A DNA stretch of 64,000 bases. It comes from Zea mays. Taxonomy: Eukaryota; Streptophyta; Magnoliopsida; Poales; Poaceae. The notes below the pieces were generated by a model, which saw only the letters and a list, made by a program, of their open reading frames with translations, did not search any database and was not told the DNA's origin. Shown here piece after piece: positions 11,189-23,870 of this stretch (the first letter of the stretch is position 1; the number at the start of each line of letters is the position of its first letter). Made by a program: the position numbers and the translations under genes. The stretch is taken from positions 130,912,990 through 130,976,989 of the forward strand of contig NC_050101.1 of assembly GCF_902167145.1 (NCBI RefSeq), in the 5' to 3' direction.

Positions 11189-12703
11189 TGAAAAGTCGCC
11201 TAGAGGGGGGGGGTGAATAGGCGAAACCTGAAAATTAAAACTTTATACCCAACTAGATCCCTCGATTAGTGGTTAGAACAAGATGCACAATTATCGGAGT
11301 ACAAAAACTAAGTCCTTTGCTTGTAAAGAGTATTGCTTTCAAATAATGCGGAATTGATAAAACAATACAACTAATAGGTCTATGAGAATAAAGCAAGGGG
11401 GCTTAGATAAGAAGAGCAATGACACAAGTTCTTTCTTGCAATGTGTTGCTTCACTAAATGAGAATTTAACTTAAAGCAACACCAAATAATCTTAGCAACG
11501 AATAGTGCAAGGAAAAACTTAGAAAGGGAAAGAACAAACAAATCACAAGCAATAAGCACACGAGACACGGGGATTTGTTTTATCGAGGCTCGGCCCTCGA
11601 AGGCCTAGTCCCCGTTGAGGAGTCCACTAAGGACGGGTCTCGTTCAACCCTTTCCCTCTCTCCACCGATCACACAAGACCGGCGAGCTCTTCTTCTTCTC
11701 AAGGATCACTTAAGATCCCACAAGGACCACCACACACTTTGGTGTCTCTTGCTAGCTTTACAAGCCTCCAAAACTTTGGAGGAAGTTCAATGGGAGTCAA
11801 AACTCCACGCGCAAATGAACACAAAGAAGTAGCACACACTATCTCTCAATGAATCTCACAAGACACTAGTGCTAAACTCAAATGAGTAGCTCTCTCTTGC
11901 TTGCTCTATCTTTTGTGGCACTTGTGTTGGTTGTAGTGGTCTAAATCTTGTGTATAGGATGGATCAATGAATAGAGGTGGTTGGGAGGGCTTGACTATGT
12001 CAACTAGATGACTTGGAATGTTGCTTGGGCTCCCACTCCTTGAAGTGGCCGGTTGGGGTGGTATTTATAGCCTCCATCCAAAATGTAGCCATTGGAGAAG
12101 GCTGCTGGCGATGAGCGCACCGGACAGTCAGGTGCGCCACCGGACAGTGTCCGGTGTGCCGCCACGTCATCCTCCCGTTAGGGTTTGGAGCTGGTCGACC
12201 ATTGGAGGCTTTGTCCTCATGTGGCACCGGACAGTCCGGTGCGACACCGGACAGTCCGGTGCCCCTCTGACCAACTGCTCTGACTTCTGCTGCGTTCACT
12301 GTGCTGCACTGTTCACTGTCAGAGTCAACCATTGCGCGCAGTTTGTCGTTGCTCCGCTGGCGCACCGGACAGTCCGGTGGTCCACCGGACAGTCCGGTGA
12401 ATGATAGCGGAGCTGCGCCTGAGAAACTCGAAGTTGAAGAGTTTGAGGTCTATCCTCCTTGGTGCACCGGACACTGTCCGATGGTGCACTGGACACTGTC
12501 CGGTGCGCCAGACCAGGGAGCACTTCGGTTTCCTTTGCTCCTATCTTTTGAGCCCTTTCTTTTGACTTTGTATTGGCTTGATGTGAACCTTTGGCACCTG
12601 TAGAACATTTATTCTAGAGCAAACTAGTTAATCTAATTATTTGTGTTGGGCAATTCAACCACCAAAATCAATTAGGAAAAGGTTAGACCCTATTTCCCTT
12701 TCA
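11189..12703 (-). repeat. 3' LTR of the gag-only copia element
   Basis: On the + strand it runs from TGAAAAGTCGCC to CCTTTCA (1515 bp). A minus-strand TATA (GGCTATAAATAC) lies at about 12072-12061. Palindromes of the form CACCGGAC-GTCCGGTG cluster at about 12115-12510. It differs from the partner LTR in a G run near the left edge and in palindrome copy number. Confidence 0.9.
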
Positions 12704-15003
12704 ATCTCCCCCTTTTTGGTGATTGATGCCAACACAAACCAAAGCAAATATATAAGTGCAGAATTGAACTAGTTTGCATAAGGTAAGTGCAAAGGTTGCT
12801 TGGAATGAAACCAATATAGTCATTTTTATTAGATATGCATGAATTGTTTTGGACCACGCTTGCACCACTAGTTTTGTTTTGCAAATTCTTTATAAGATTC
12901 TAAAAAAACTTTTACAAATAGTCAAAGGTAAATGAATAAGATTGAAAGAAGCATTTTCAAGATTTTGAAATTTTCTCTCCCTGTTTCAAATGCTTTTCCT
13001 TTGACTTGAACAAAAACACCCCCTCAATGAAATTCTCCTCTTAGTGTTCAAGAGGGTTTTACAAATTTTTGAAGATGCTAGAACTTTCTCGCCCTTTTTG
13101 AATACAATAAGATATCAATGTGAAAACTTCATTTCTAAAATTTGGTGGTGGTGCGGTCCTTTTGCTTTGGGCTGATACTTTCTCCCCCTTTGGCATGAAT
13201 CGTCAAAAACGGATACTTGTGAGTTACATATAAGCCCTTTGAAACTTTCTCTCCCCCTTGGGCAAACAATATATGAGTTAAGATTATACCAAAGTGGAGA
13301 ATTATGCGGAATACCGGCAAGTAGTGGATAATACCGAAGGAGTTGAGTGGAAGCGTCGTCTTTGCCGAATACTCCATTTCCCTTTCAATTCTATGACTAA
13401 GCATGAGAATATACTTGAAAACACATTAGTCATAGACATAAAGGAGATATGATCAAAGGATATATCAAATCAAGCATGATCATAGTTCTATATAACATAG
13501 ATTGCTCCCCCTAAGTATGTGCATTGAGATGAAAAAATATTTTGGCCTTAAATGCCAATTGCACATAATTAGGTTACTGAGAACAATTCTATATCATAGA
13601 GAATGTGAAGTACATTGTGTCATAGTATAAGTGTGATGCTCATGACAGTTTATGCACTTATGAAAGCATGTTATAATCAACTTAAGCATTTTCCCTTAAG
13701 GATTTCAAAGAGACTTAAGGACCATCCACCTTTGGAACAAAGGCAGCTTATCCTCGTTACAAGGTTAAGCTTTAAGCTCTTTGACAATAAAAACACTTCA
13801 TCTAGTTTTAACAAAAGATGCATTAATGCAAGAGTGGGATTTTTAAGAAGTTAAACTAGGTATGAAGCAGGGTTAATGCATGGACATGCTTTCTCTTCCT
13901 TTTATACAAGGTATGCAAAGAATGTATATAAAAGGAAGATTTGGGTACAAGTTTAAATGAAAGGAAGTAGCTTTACCGTTTTGTACCTTCACTTAGAGAC
14001 GCTCTCTTTATTGTGCTTTGTCCTCAGTCTTAGCTGCTTAAGACCTATACTCAAGACAATATATGGAAATGTTTTGCACAAGAGAGAGTTCTACAACTAG
14101 TGATCCTTCTCCAAGTCATTGTTAGCATATATCAAATGGATCACAAATTGCATAAATGTATCATAAATTCTCCTTTTAACTTAGTGCATATCAAGAAAGA
14201 TATCGATTGATAGTATATACGGCACTAAGAAACATGAGTGTTAATTGAAGTTATTCAATGATCAAACAAATAGCAGATGTGATCAAAAGAACAACATACG
14301 CACTAAATTATCAATTAAGCTTAGAGTAGGAGAATCCAGCAAATATGCTACTTTAGAGTGAAAAATAAGAATTGAAGAATAGTAGCATACTTCATGAGAA
14401 ACTCATTCTCATGCAAGAGACCATATGAAATTACTAAGATAGAGTGATAGTCTCAACATAATCAAGATATAGAAAGAGGCTCCCCCTAAAGATATGCATC
14501 AAGAATTTGAATGAATGACTTTATTTTAAAGACAAATAGGGAGAAGCATTATACATCTTGATTAAGGCTTATAAAATTTGCAATAAACAACTTAAGCCTG
14601 GTATTTTTACAATGAAAAAGGTCTAGAATGCTTACAACCACACCATTGATTGTTTTGAGGATCTTACTATCCAAGTAGGTGTTATTGTTCTTGATGTCCT
14701 CCTCTTTCAATTGAGTGTCCTTCCCTTTGTAGTTATCTCTTTTTCCTTCCAAACTTATTGAAAATACTCAAGAGAGATGTTAATAGCACAAGGGAGTATA
14801 TGATGAAGGATGATTTCTTTAGATAGGAAATGTAAACAATTCACCATTCATAAGTCACATAGACATGAAGTAAAATCCTTAACATTAGTGCATTCCATTG
14901 AGAAACAGGAATATGCACCTTTTAAACATTTTGATCAATCATTGGAATTTTACTTCTTCATATTGAATTTAGTAATCATTACTTGGAAGCAAATCAATAT
15001 GAT

Positions 15004-15051
<48 letters not shown>

Positions 15052-16269
15052 AAAGGCATGAATTAGATTCTAATGAACATGTGCATTTATGAGAATGAGA
15101 TTGAATGTACACTCAGTCAAATTAAGTCCAATAAAGAATCTATTCTTCACATGGATAGAATATCATAATTTAGAGTAAATAACCAATGATGAAAAAGAGA
15201 GTTCCCATACCTTTGCTTTTACCTTTCTTCCTTTGGGTGAAGAGCAACCCTTGAGGCTTGTGCACTTTCTCTTTTGTAGATATTCATAAATAGGCTCAAG
15301 AGATACGTTGTTAGTAACACAAGCACTAGTTTCCATTTTTGTAACCATTTTTTATTTGGAGTGAATGAAAACATAGATTACTAAAACATGGAAACTTCAT
15401 AGCATGAACTAGATTATCCATAGATGATGTTATGCTCAATTTTAATTCATAAAACAAGCATAAATAATCCTTTAAGATTGTGGGAATAAATCTAATTCAT
15501 GATATGGAAAGCGATAAATGTGAAAGAATCATATCCAATTTAGCAAGAAGGAATTCATCAAATATCATTGGATTGATTTTTCTTTATATGTTAGATTACA
15601 CACTTCCAAAGAGAAACTTATTCTCTACAAGTGAGACTATTTGGGTTACTTAGATAAAATCATTAGTCTCACTATTCTAGTCATAGAGAGAGTTTTCCTT
15701 TTATAAGTGTCCTAAGGATTTGAATTCTTTACATGACACCTTATTCTTTTAAGAACTTGAAATATCTCTCTATATCTAGAATCATGGCAACAATAGAATG
15801 ACTAGCGAAAAAAACATGCCATGAGATACTTGCAACAATTTAAAGCATGTAGATTGCCATAGGATGGAAATGATGAGTATGCAATCTACCATATGAGAGG
15901 AAATTCTTCAAAGAATGTAATATAAATTTAGAGACATTTGAAGTGCTTCTTTTTCTATGCGACTATACAAGACACATGAGAAATCATAGTTTAAGATACT
16001 TGCACTCAACAACACAAGTGTTACCATCCTTCGGCTTTCCTCCATGTTGTAGGCCTTGATTTTTCCGCACAAGATAATTCTTTATTTCCTACAACATCAA
16101 TATCTTCCCTGAGATGATATGAGTTTTAGACATAACAATTTGAAATAATAACTTTGGGTCAATCATGGATATAGATCATTGAAGATTGATAGCTTGAGTT
16201 AATAAGAATTGACTTGACTCTCTCAAGCACCCCAAAGCTTCATATCATCTCCTTCTCCTGCAAAGTTTG
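12704..16269 (-). other. Non-coding internal region of the gag-only copia element
   Basis: About 3.6 kb of AT-rich DNA lies between the gag stop and the 3' LTR, where pol would be in an autonomous element. I see no conserved pol motif in either strand, only short random ORFs, purine runs on the minus strand (GGGGGAG-type at about 13250 and 14480) and an AT microsatellite at 15007-15048. The purine runs resemble the repeated polypurine tracts known from Sireviruses. Confidence 0.6.
15007..15048. repeat. (AT)n microsatellite
   Basis: About 40 bp of uninterrupted AT dinucleotides lie inside the gag-only copia element. Confidence 0.95.
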
Positions 16270-18153
16270 TCAAGCATATTTTGGTACCCATCTCTTGATG
16301 GGTCCATTAAGGTTAGTCAACAAGGATCTAGGAACCCAAACGTCCTTTGTGCTAGCACTAGGTAAACTTATTACCTTTCTAGCACAAGTTGCAATTTTGG
16401 GTTGCCTAGTTATATGAGGATTAATTGACAAGCTAGGAGTGGAATTGTTACCAATGGGACAATCCTTGCATTGATGTCCCTTCTTTCGGCATATGTAGCA
16501 TAGGCGATCTTCAAGCCTTGAAGATTTCTTCCTTCCTTGTTTCTTGCTTGCTACATGGTTAGTGAATATTTTCTTTTCTAACCCTATGCCTTTTTGTTTC
16601 AAATAGGGACAAGACTTAATTAAGTGTCCCTTCTTTGAGCATTTAAAACAAAGTTTATCATCCTTGTTAATAATCAAGTCATTTTTAATATAGGGACATG
16701 ACCTAATCGAGTGTCCTTTTTCAAAGCATTCACTACACTTCTTACTTCTCTTAGTATGAAGTGTGACTTGATTATTACCTTGGATGTTACCTTTTATGGA
16801 GACGTGGTTGAGGCTTTTGAAGGAGGCATTGATTTTTATCTTTTGTTCCTTCCTCTTGACAATCCTCAAGTCCTTGACATTTTCTTCAAGGGACTTAGTG
16901 TATGCCACAGTTGTTCCCGTCTCAAGCGTCTTCACCATGTGATCACGGTTATCTTGAGAAGGTTGAGCAATGTACTTCCCTTTTAGTTGTGTCAAGCTCA
17001 TTTTTAGCCTCTCATTTTCTTCTTTGAGCTTTTGATATGTGTCATCTTTCGTTCCTGCAAATTCTAGCTCAAAGGAAGATTTGCTTGTCGACGGACAACA
17101 AGCATTAGCACATGGTAATGTAGTTTCAATTTGAATACATGTGCATGAGTGAGGTTGTTGGAATTTTAAGTTTTCTATCACAACCTCATGAGCAATATTT
17201 AATATGATATGATCATCCATAAGATTTTCATGAGAACATAGAAGCATATCATATTTTTCTTGAAAAGCTAGATTTTCAAATTTTAGCTTTTCTACTTGGT
17301 CCTTAAGTAAGGCATTCCTATTTACCAATTGAGCGATACAATGTAAAGAGTTATCTTGCTCAATTGAAATAGTTTCATACCTTTGGACCAAATCAACATG
17401 AGAGCACTTTAGCTCCTCATGTTCTTTAGTCAACTCGTAAAAGCTTAGCATTTTTATGGAGAGAATATCTTCTAGCCTTTGACGAGCTTCGCTTTGCTCT
17501 CTCGCTCTTTTTAGAAGTTTGAGCATGACTGCCTTATGTTCTTGGCTTAGGCGAGCGTAGAGTTGCATGAAGCTTCTTTCTTCCTCCTCATCCTCGTTTG
17601 TGCTTCCGCTATCATTTTCATTAGCCACACAACATATGTGGGAATCGAAATGGGAAGACAAACCTCTTGGAGAGGTGGATTCATCATTTGGTCTCCATCA
17701 GCCATTTTCTTCTTCTTCCTTGCAAGGGTTAGTATTACAAGGACCAAAGGAAGTAGAAGCACAAAATGAACTATCATGTTTGGACTCATCAAATTTTCTT
17801 TTAATTCTAGTCCAAATATCATGCGCATCATGAATAGATTCATTATAACTTGATATGAAGGCACGATAATCTTCATTGCTAAGAGAATTACTTAAGATGT
17901 CATAAGCTAGGTAGTTTAAGCGAAAACATCTTTGATCCTCCTCGGAAATAATTTTTTTATTATAACTAGAGGGGAAGATACTCTTGTCTATGATTTGTTC
18001 TAATTGAGGGTCTACGGTTCTAAAGGCATTTATCACCCTATTAGACCACGAATCATAATTAGAACAATCGGGAAGCAATAACTCAAGAGTTACCTCATTG
18101 ATTTCCTTCGGAGGTGTCTTCTTATTCTTTTGGGATCTTCTATGAGCCATCAT
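16270..18153 (-). pseudogene. copia gag with three CCHC zinc knuckles, one in-frame TGA
   Basis: A single minus-strand frame runs from ATG at 18153 to 16270 (about 627 residues), broken by one TGA near 17700 just after an acidic KEEEENG stretch. The N-terminal part matches copia gag style (LPDCSNYDSWSNRVINAF, DAHDIWTRIKRKF). A long Leu/Glu/Lys-rich predicted coiled coil follows. Three CX2CX4HX4C knuckles come next (CSECFEKGHSIRSC, CFKCSKKGHLIKSC, CYICRKKGHQCKDC), then a C-terminal VWVPRSLLTNLNGP. One knuckle is usual, so three is notable. It packages RNA if expressed. The single lesion suggests the frame was under selection until recently. Confidence 0.82.
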
Positions 18154-18185
18154 TTCGAGTTGTTAGACTCAATATGAAGTGCCTA

Positions 18186-18197
18186 GCTCCGATACCA
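18186..18197 (-). other. Primer binding site of the gag-only copia element
   Basis: Read on the minus strand the sequence is TGGTATCGGAGC, two bases from the 5' LTR end at 18200. It is one base different from the PBS of the first copia element and is of the initiator-Met tRNA type. Confidence 0.85.
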
Positions 18198-18199
18198 AT

Positions 18200-19692
18200 T
18201 GAAAAGTCGCCTAGAGGGGGGGTGAATAGGCGAAACCTAAAAATTAAAACTTTATACCCAACTAGATCCCTCGATTAGTGGTTAGAACAAGATGCACAAT
18301 TATCGGAGTACAAAAACTAAGTCCTTTGCTTGTAAAGAGTATTGCTTTCAAATAATGCGAAATTGATAAAACAATACAACTAATAGGTCTATGAGAATAA
18401 AGCAAGGGGGCTTAGATAAGAAGAGCAATGACGCAAGTTCTTTCTTGCAATGTGTTGCTTCACTAAATGAGAATTTAACTTAAAGCAACACCAAATAATC
18501 TTAGCAACGAATAGTGCAAGGAAAAACTTAGAAAGGGAAAGAACAAACAAATCACAAGCAATAAGCACACGAGACACGGGAATTTGTTTTACCGAGGTTC
18601 GGCCCTCGAAGGCCTAGTCCCCGTTGAGAAGTCCACTAAGGACGGGTCTCGTTCAACCCTTTCCCTCTCTCCACCGATCACATAAGACCGGCGAGCTCTT
18701 CTTCTTCTCAAGGATCACTTAAGACCCCACAAGGACCACCACACACTTTGGTGTCTCTTGCTAGCTTTACAAGCCTCCAAAACTTTAGAGGAAGTTCAAT
18801 GGGAGTCAAAACTCCACGCGCAAATGAACACAAAGAAGTAGCACACACTATCTCTCAATGAATCTCACAAGGCACTAGTACTAAACTCAAATGAGTAGCT
18901 CTCTCTTGCTTGCTCTATCTTTTGTGGCACTTGTGTTGGTTGTAGTGGTCTAAATCTTGTGTATAGGATGGATCAATGAATAGAGGTGGTTGGGAGGGCT
19001 TGAGTATGTCAACTAGATGACTTGGAATGTTGCTTGGGCTCCCACTCCTTGAAGTGGCCGGTTGGGGTGGTATTTATAGCCACCATCCAAAATGTAGCCA
19101 TTGGAGAAGGCTGCTGGCGATGGGCGCACCGGACAATCCGGTGCGCCACCGGACAGTGTCCGGTGCGCCATCGGACAGTGTCCGGTGTGCCGCCACGTCA
19201 TCCTCCCGTTAGGGCTTGGAGCTGGTCGACCGTTGGAGGCTTTGTCCTCATGTGGCACCGGATAGTCCGGTGCCCCTCTGACCAACTGCTCTGACTTCTG
19301 CCGCGTTCACTATGCTGCACTGTTCACTGTCAGAGTCGACCGTTGCGCGCAGTTTGCCGTTGCTCCGCTGGCGCACCGGACAGTCCGATGAATTATAGCG
19401 GAGCTGCGCCTGAGAAACCCGAAGCTGAAGAGTTTGAGGTCGATCCTCCCTGGTGCACCGGACACTGTCCGGTGGCACACCAGACAGTCCGGTGCGCCAG
19501 ACCAGGGAGCACTTCGGTTTCCTTTGCTCCTATCTTTTGAGCCCTTTCTTTTGACTTTGTATTGGCTTGACGTGAACCTTTGGCACCTGTAGAACATTTA
19601 TTCTAGAGCAAACTAGTTAGTCCAATTATTTGTGTTGGGCAATTCAACCACCAAAATCAATTAGGAAAAGGTTAGACCCTATTTCCCTTTCA
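18200..19692 (-). repeat. 5' LTR of the gag-only copia element
   Basis: The 1493-bp LTR has a minus-strand TATA (GCTATAAATA, 19080-19071) and a palindrome cluster at about 19125-19500. On the minus strand it starts TGAAAGGGAAATAGG and ends GGCGACTTTTCA. Confidence 0.9.
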
Positions 19693-20852
19693 AAAACCCT
19701 AGAGTAGAGTACTTAACCCTAAATGGGGCTCAGAAGAATAAACAAAGCCTAATAAGAGAAAATTTCAAAACTTAGTTATAATGATCATAAAATATCACAA
19801 TGAATGGACTTAAGTAGCATCCAAACCCTAGAAGCACCAAAAACCCTAAATGACCCCTGGAAAACCCTCGAGTGAAACCCTAAGGGGTTATATGCAAAAT
19901 GTGCACATTTTTGGACCTAAGTGCAAAAAACCTGAAAGTAAGGTACCATAACTCATATGATTCACATGTATGTGGATTTGCAACTTAAACCTTGAGATTT
20001 GGACTTATTTGCAAAAAGTCCCACTTGAACTCTATAGAGTAAAGTCTGAAATTCAGTGGAATAGGCTCAACTTTGAAGTCTTATATCTTCCAAATTATGA
20101 AGATTTTGCCCTAGGTCAACACATCAAGTTTGTAGAGCTATAAAAGGAGGAAAACTTTGCTATAGGTATTAAACCATGGTCTCATGAAAAATTTGGAGAA
20201 AAATATGCCCAAAGTCGAGCTGTCAGACTGTCTTGAGTGTGAATTCAGACTGACAGTGGAATTGCATGAACTTGGGGCTCAATTCTAAGCAAGATCCTAT
20301 GACTTTTTGTGGGTGCACAATCTAGCAAAGTTGTAGCTGGTTTATTAGGCTATAACTTTGATACAGGGAGTTGATTCAGTCATTACATGAAATCTAGAGC
20401 AAATCGATGCCAAACTTGGTCTGTCAGGCTGACTGAAGAACAATTCGATGGTACAGCAACCGGATAGGATCAGGTTCAGATCCCCTCGCCGCCGATGAGC
20501 TGTGCTCTCGGATTCGTGCTCGCCGTTGGTGATTCACGCTCGAATCAGTTGGATAGCGCTAGGGGTAAGTAAATATCACGCCGTGGATATACTCCGGCCA
20601 CTAATTTACTTCGACTACCGTACCCGAGCTAGTCACAGTTGCTTCGGATGGGTTCGCCGGAGATAGCCACCTCGCAGCCTTACGCCACCTGCCCGGGCAT
20701 CTTACCACGTCGCAGTCGATCGAGTTAAGCCTATCCGGTGATCGCCCGGGAGCTTGCCACGGTAATTGCCACCAATCGCGCGCGCCAGTAACCTTCTTCT
20801 TCTTCGGTCGCCGCGCGTCTTTCTCAAATTCACCGGCCGCCGCTCAAGCCTG

Positions 20853-20860
20853 CTATAAAT
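20853..20860 (+). promoter_or_regulatory. Possible TATA box in the chromovirus LTR
   Basis: CTATAAAT lies in a GC-rich surrounding (CCGCTCAAGCCTG before, GTCGACTCC after), roughly half-way through the reconstructed LTR. It is a likely U3 core promoter. It is assigned by sequence form only. Confidence 0.4.
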
Positions 20861-22949
20861 TGTCGACTCCGCCTGCTCCGCTAGGTAATTGTGCAACCAG
20901 TGAAGCAACCCGTGCCTCGAATCATCCCCTAGAACTCCCCAATTTGGGATTTCCCCCAAATCACTCAAGAACACCGAGCGGTTTGACCTTGCCGTGGCCA
21001 GCGCATCTCAGGTCCGTTCATGTCCTCTGAGTCCTCGTTTCAGTATCCTTAGATGCTCCTCATACTCTCTGACCTATCCAATTGAGCTAGAGTCCCCAGG
21101 ACCGCCGGGAACGTGTTCGGTTACCCGTGGTGTCCGCTGTCACCGTGAACAGAGCGTGTTAGGGTCCCGTTAATGAAATTAGTTGAGGGGAAACACTCAT
21201 TAGGGCTTGAATTAAGTTTAAACCGAAGAAGAGCATCGGTCGTTGCATGAATCAGCCGATGTAAGTTCACCGGAGCTCGACCCCGCGCTGTTCGCCGTTG
21301 TGGCCTTCAGACTATGAAGAAATAGAACTCGGGGGATGTTTCTGTAAAGTGTCAGTGACTCTAGGAACAGTACTGCGACCCTGCTTCTAGTTATTCAAAA
21401 TGTCAGGGACTTGTTCGCAAAGTGAATACCACGGACGCAGGCGCGCGCTTCTGCCTGTTGATGGGCCGGCTCAGGCCAATTTCAACCCAGCACTGTAGAG
21501 TCTTTTTCTTTTTCCTTTTCTGCCAGAGCTAAAGAAATTCTAGAAAATTACAAAAAAAATGCTAAAAATACCAAACTAATTTTGCTAGGCTTCTAATTTT
21601 CTATAGTATTTAATAAAAATAGTTTCATGATTTTTAGTTCCAATAGGGAATTTTGGGGCATTTAAAATAGCCAAAATCCATACTTCTGGAATTTTAGAGA
21701 ATAATTAATAATCCCAAAATTCATCAAACTTTTTAGATAGGCTTTAAATATTTTTTAGAAGCCTTGGGTAAAGTTTGGTATGATTTGAACCATGTTTGGT
21801 ACTTAGAACCCAAAACCCTAGCCCCCTGCCCTATGAACTTCACTATAGACTCCGAAAACCCTAAGTTCTCGGAGATCCGTGGAGGAAAGTTATATTTAAG
21901 ACATTAGATAATAAACTTTTATTATCTTAGCATTTTCTTGAGCATTAAATGAGCATTAGGAAGTAGAGGTTGAAGAAGCCAGGACTTCACCACCACCACC
22001 TGAAGAACCTCAGGCAGGAAACTGCTTTTACTTTGATATCTGTGAAGCAGAGCCTGATTCACCTATCACACAAGGCAAGCCCCAGTGCATTTGCCCCCTC
22101 CTTGTTATTTTAAAATCTTTCTCACTTACTTGATGCATTAAGTGATAGGAGTTGTGTGCTAAACCAATTGCTGCATTTCCTTCCTTCGAATTGATTACCT
22201 TAGTCCCCTGTTTTATCAAAAAAAGGTTTTTCTTATGCTTAGCATTGCTCTAGAAAAACAAAATGTTTTGTTTTGACAAAAGATGATGCTTCAAAGTGGG
22301 TGGGATGTTTTCCAAAAACAAAACTTGATGGTGGATCCATCATGGCCATGATGGGTTCAACATCAGAAAAGATGTACCTCTGCCAGGTACCAAACTTTGG
22401 GTTTGAAATGATAAAGCTGAGACCGGACGGGTGACTTACACGACAAGAGAGTCTCGGTGTAGTGTCTCCATCTGAGTCGATTAAGGACCTTGTCGATGTA
22501 GGCTTGATGATCGAGGACCCTTTAACTGGTAATATGCCTCGTCATGGGTAAGCTTTGCCTCGGGCAGACTAATACCAGAATAAGATAACACGCAATGGGA
22601 GTGGAGAGATGGCGAGAGTAGCATGTACCCTCCGTGGCAAGAGGCTGGACGGTGGTGTATCTGTGCTCTCAGTTGGCGTGAACCTGATCTGGTCTTAAGA
22701 ACCCCGGTGGCGAGTTGACATATGCAAGGGTTAAGTGCTACATATGTCGTGTGATTGGAGATCCTCAGCTGAGTATAATCGATTCGGATCGCCGTAACTT
22801 CGCGGATGTGAAGACTTGGTCACTGCCCTACACGTAGCATTCCAGAGAATAAGAAGGGTTGTTGAAAAGAAATTGGCTAGTATAGGTCAAGTGCTTGAAC
22901 TAGGGTACAAAGAATTCTAGATGCAGGTAACACTACACCAAAATCATAC

Positions 22950-23560
22950 ACTTCCTACGGGTTTTTAACTTCCTACAGCTTTTATAACAAACCGTAGGAA
23001 ATAAATAACTTCCGAGAGACAACTAATAGCTCTAGGAAATAAACATAACTTCCTACGGTATTTTATAAAAGCTGTAGGAAGTTAGCTTTCACATGCTGAC
23101 TCATATGTTCGGTTAAGTGAGCCGCTAACTTCCTACGGCTGCCTCTAGGAAGTTAGCATGGGCAGCTAACTTTCTACAACCTCCTCTAGGAAGTTAGCTT
23201 TTAGTTGCTGATTCGCGGGTGTGTTCAAACGAAAAGCTAACTTTCTACGGCTGCCTCTAGGAAGTTAGCATTGGCAGGTAACTTCCTACGGCCTCCTCTA
23301 GGAAGATAGATTTCAGCTTTTGACCAGTCAAACGAAAATCTAACTTCCTACAGCTGCCTCTAGAAAGTTAGCATTGGCAGCTAACTTCCTACGACCTCCT
23401 CTAGGAAGTTAGATTTCAGTTTTTGACCAGTCAAACGAAAAGCAACTTCCTACGACCGGCTTTAGGAAGTTACTTAACTTCCTAGAGTATATGTACAAAC
23501 TCTAGGAAATTATGTAACTTCCTACTGCTTTACTCTAGAAAGTTATATTTTTTATCTTAA
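22950..23560. repeat. Left sub-terminal repeat array of the CACTA element
   Basis: About twenty copies of AACTTCCTA or its complement TAGGAAGTT occur, often as inverted pairs separated by about 10-12 bp (AACTTCCTACGGC then CTCTAGGAAGTTAG). Larger units of roughly 100 bp, including a GACCAGTCAAACGAAAA segment, are repeated. In CACTA elements such motifs bind the element's DNA-binding protein. Confidence 0.85.
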
Positions 23561-23598
23561 ACCTAATCTTATCCTCTTCTCACCCCTTTCTCACTCCT

Positions 23599-23870
23599 GT
23601 GTCTCCTCCACCAAATCGAAGCGCCGCCGGACGCCTGCTCCCACCCGCGCAAGCCACGGCCGCCGACGCACCAGCCTCGGCCCCGCCCACCGCGGCCGCC
23701 CCCTGCCCCGGTCGCCGCTCCCGCCGGTACGGCCACACCCTTTCACCAGCTGTGCTAGTGGATAAACCGCATAGGCGCGGCTACCTCATCTCATCGCTAC
23801 CTCTGCTACCTTACATTGGACCAAGTCTTGTGAGGCTTGTCAAGTGTGTACTGCTTCTGCTGCATCGGGG
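23599..23870 (+). other. GC-rich exon-like segment inside the CACTA element
   Basis: A very GC-rich stretch starts near a CTCCTCC-rich leader and reads open in one frame (Pro/Ala/Arg-rich) to a good splice donor, GGGGTAAGT, at 23869-23877. It could be the first exon of a defunct element gene or a captured host fragment. No homologue is recognised, there is no ATG at the start of the open frame, and no clear following exon was found. The rest of the interior (23880-25780) is AT-rich and shows nothing recognisable. Confidence 0.3.

Larger units (their letters stand above)
11189..19692 (-). mobile_element. Gag-only, non-autonomous Sirevirus-type copia element
   Basis: An 8504-bp LTR element lies on the minus strand. 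Its 5' LTR is at 18200-19692 and its 3' LTR at 11189-12703. The PBS TGGTATCGGAGC is read on the minus strand (18197-18186) and a polypurine run adjoins the 3' LTR (from 12704). The flanks are GAAAC (11184-11188) and AAAAC (19693-19697), a target duplication with one difference. The internal region holds a gag only. No protease, integrase, RT or RNase H motif was found in any frame of 12704-16269, so mobilisation would need proteins supplied in trans. It is inserted in the chromovirus 3' LTR in reverse orientation. Confidence 0.9.
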
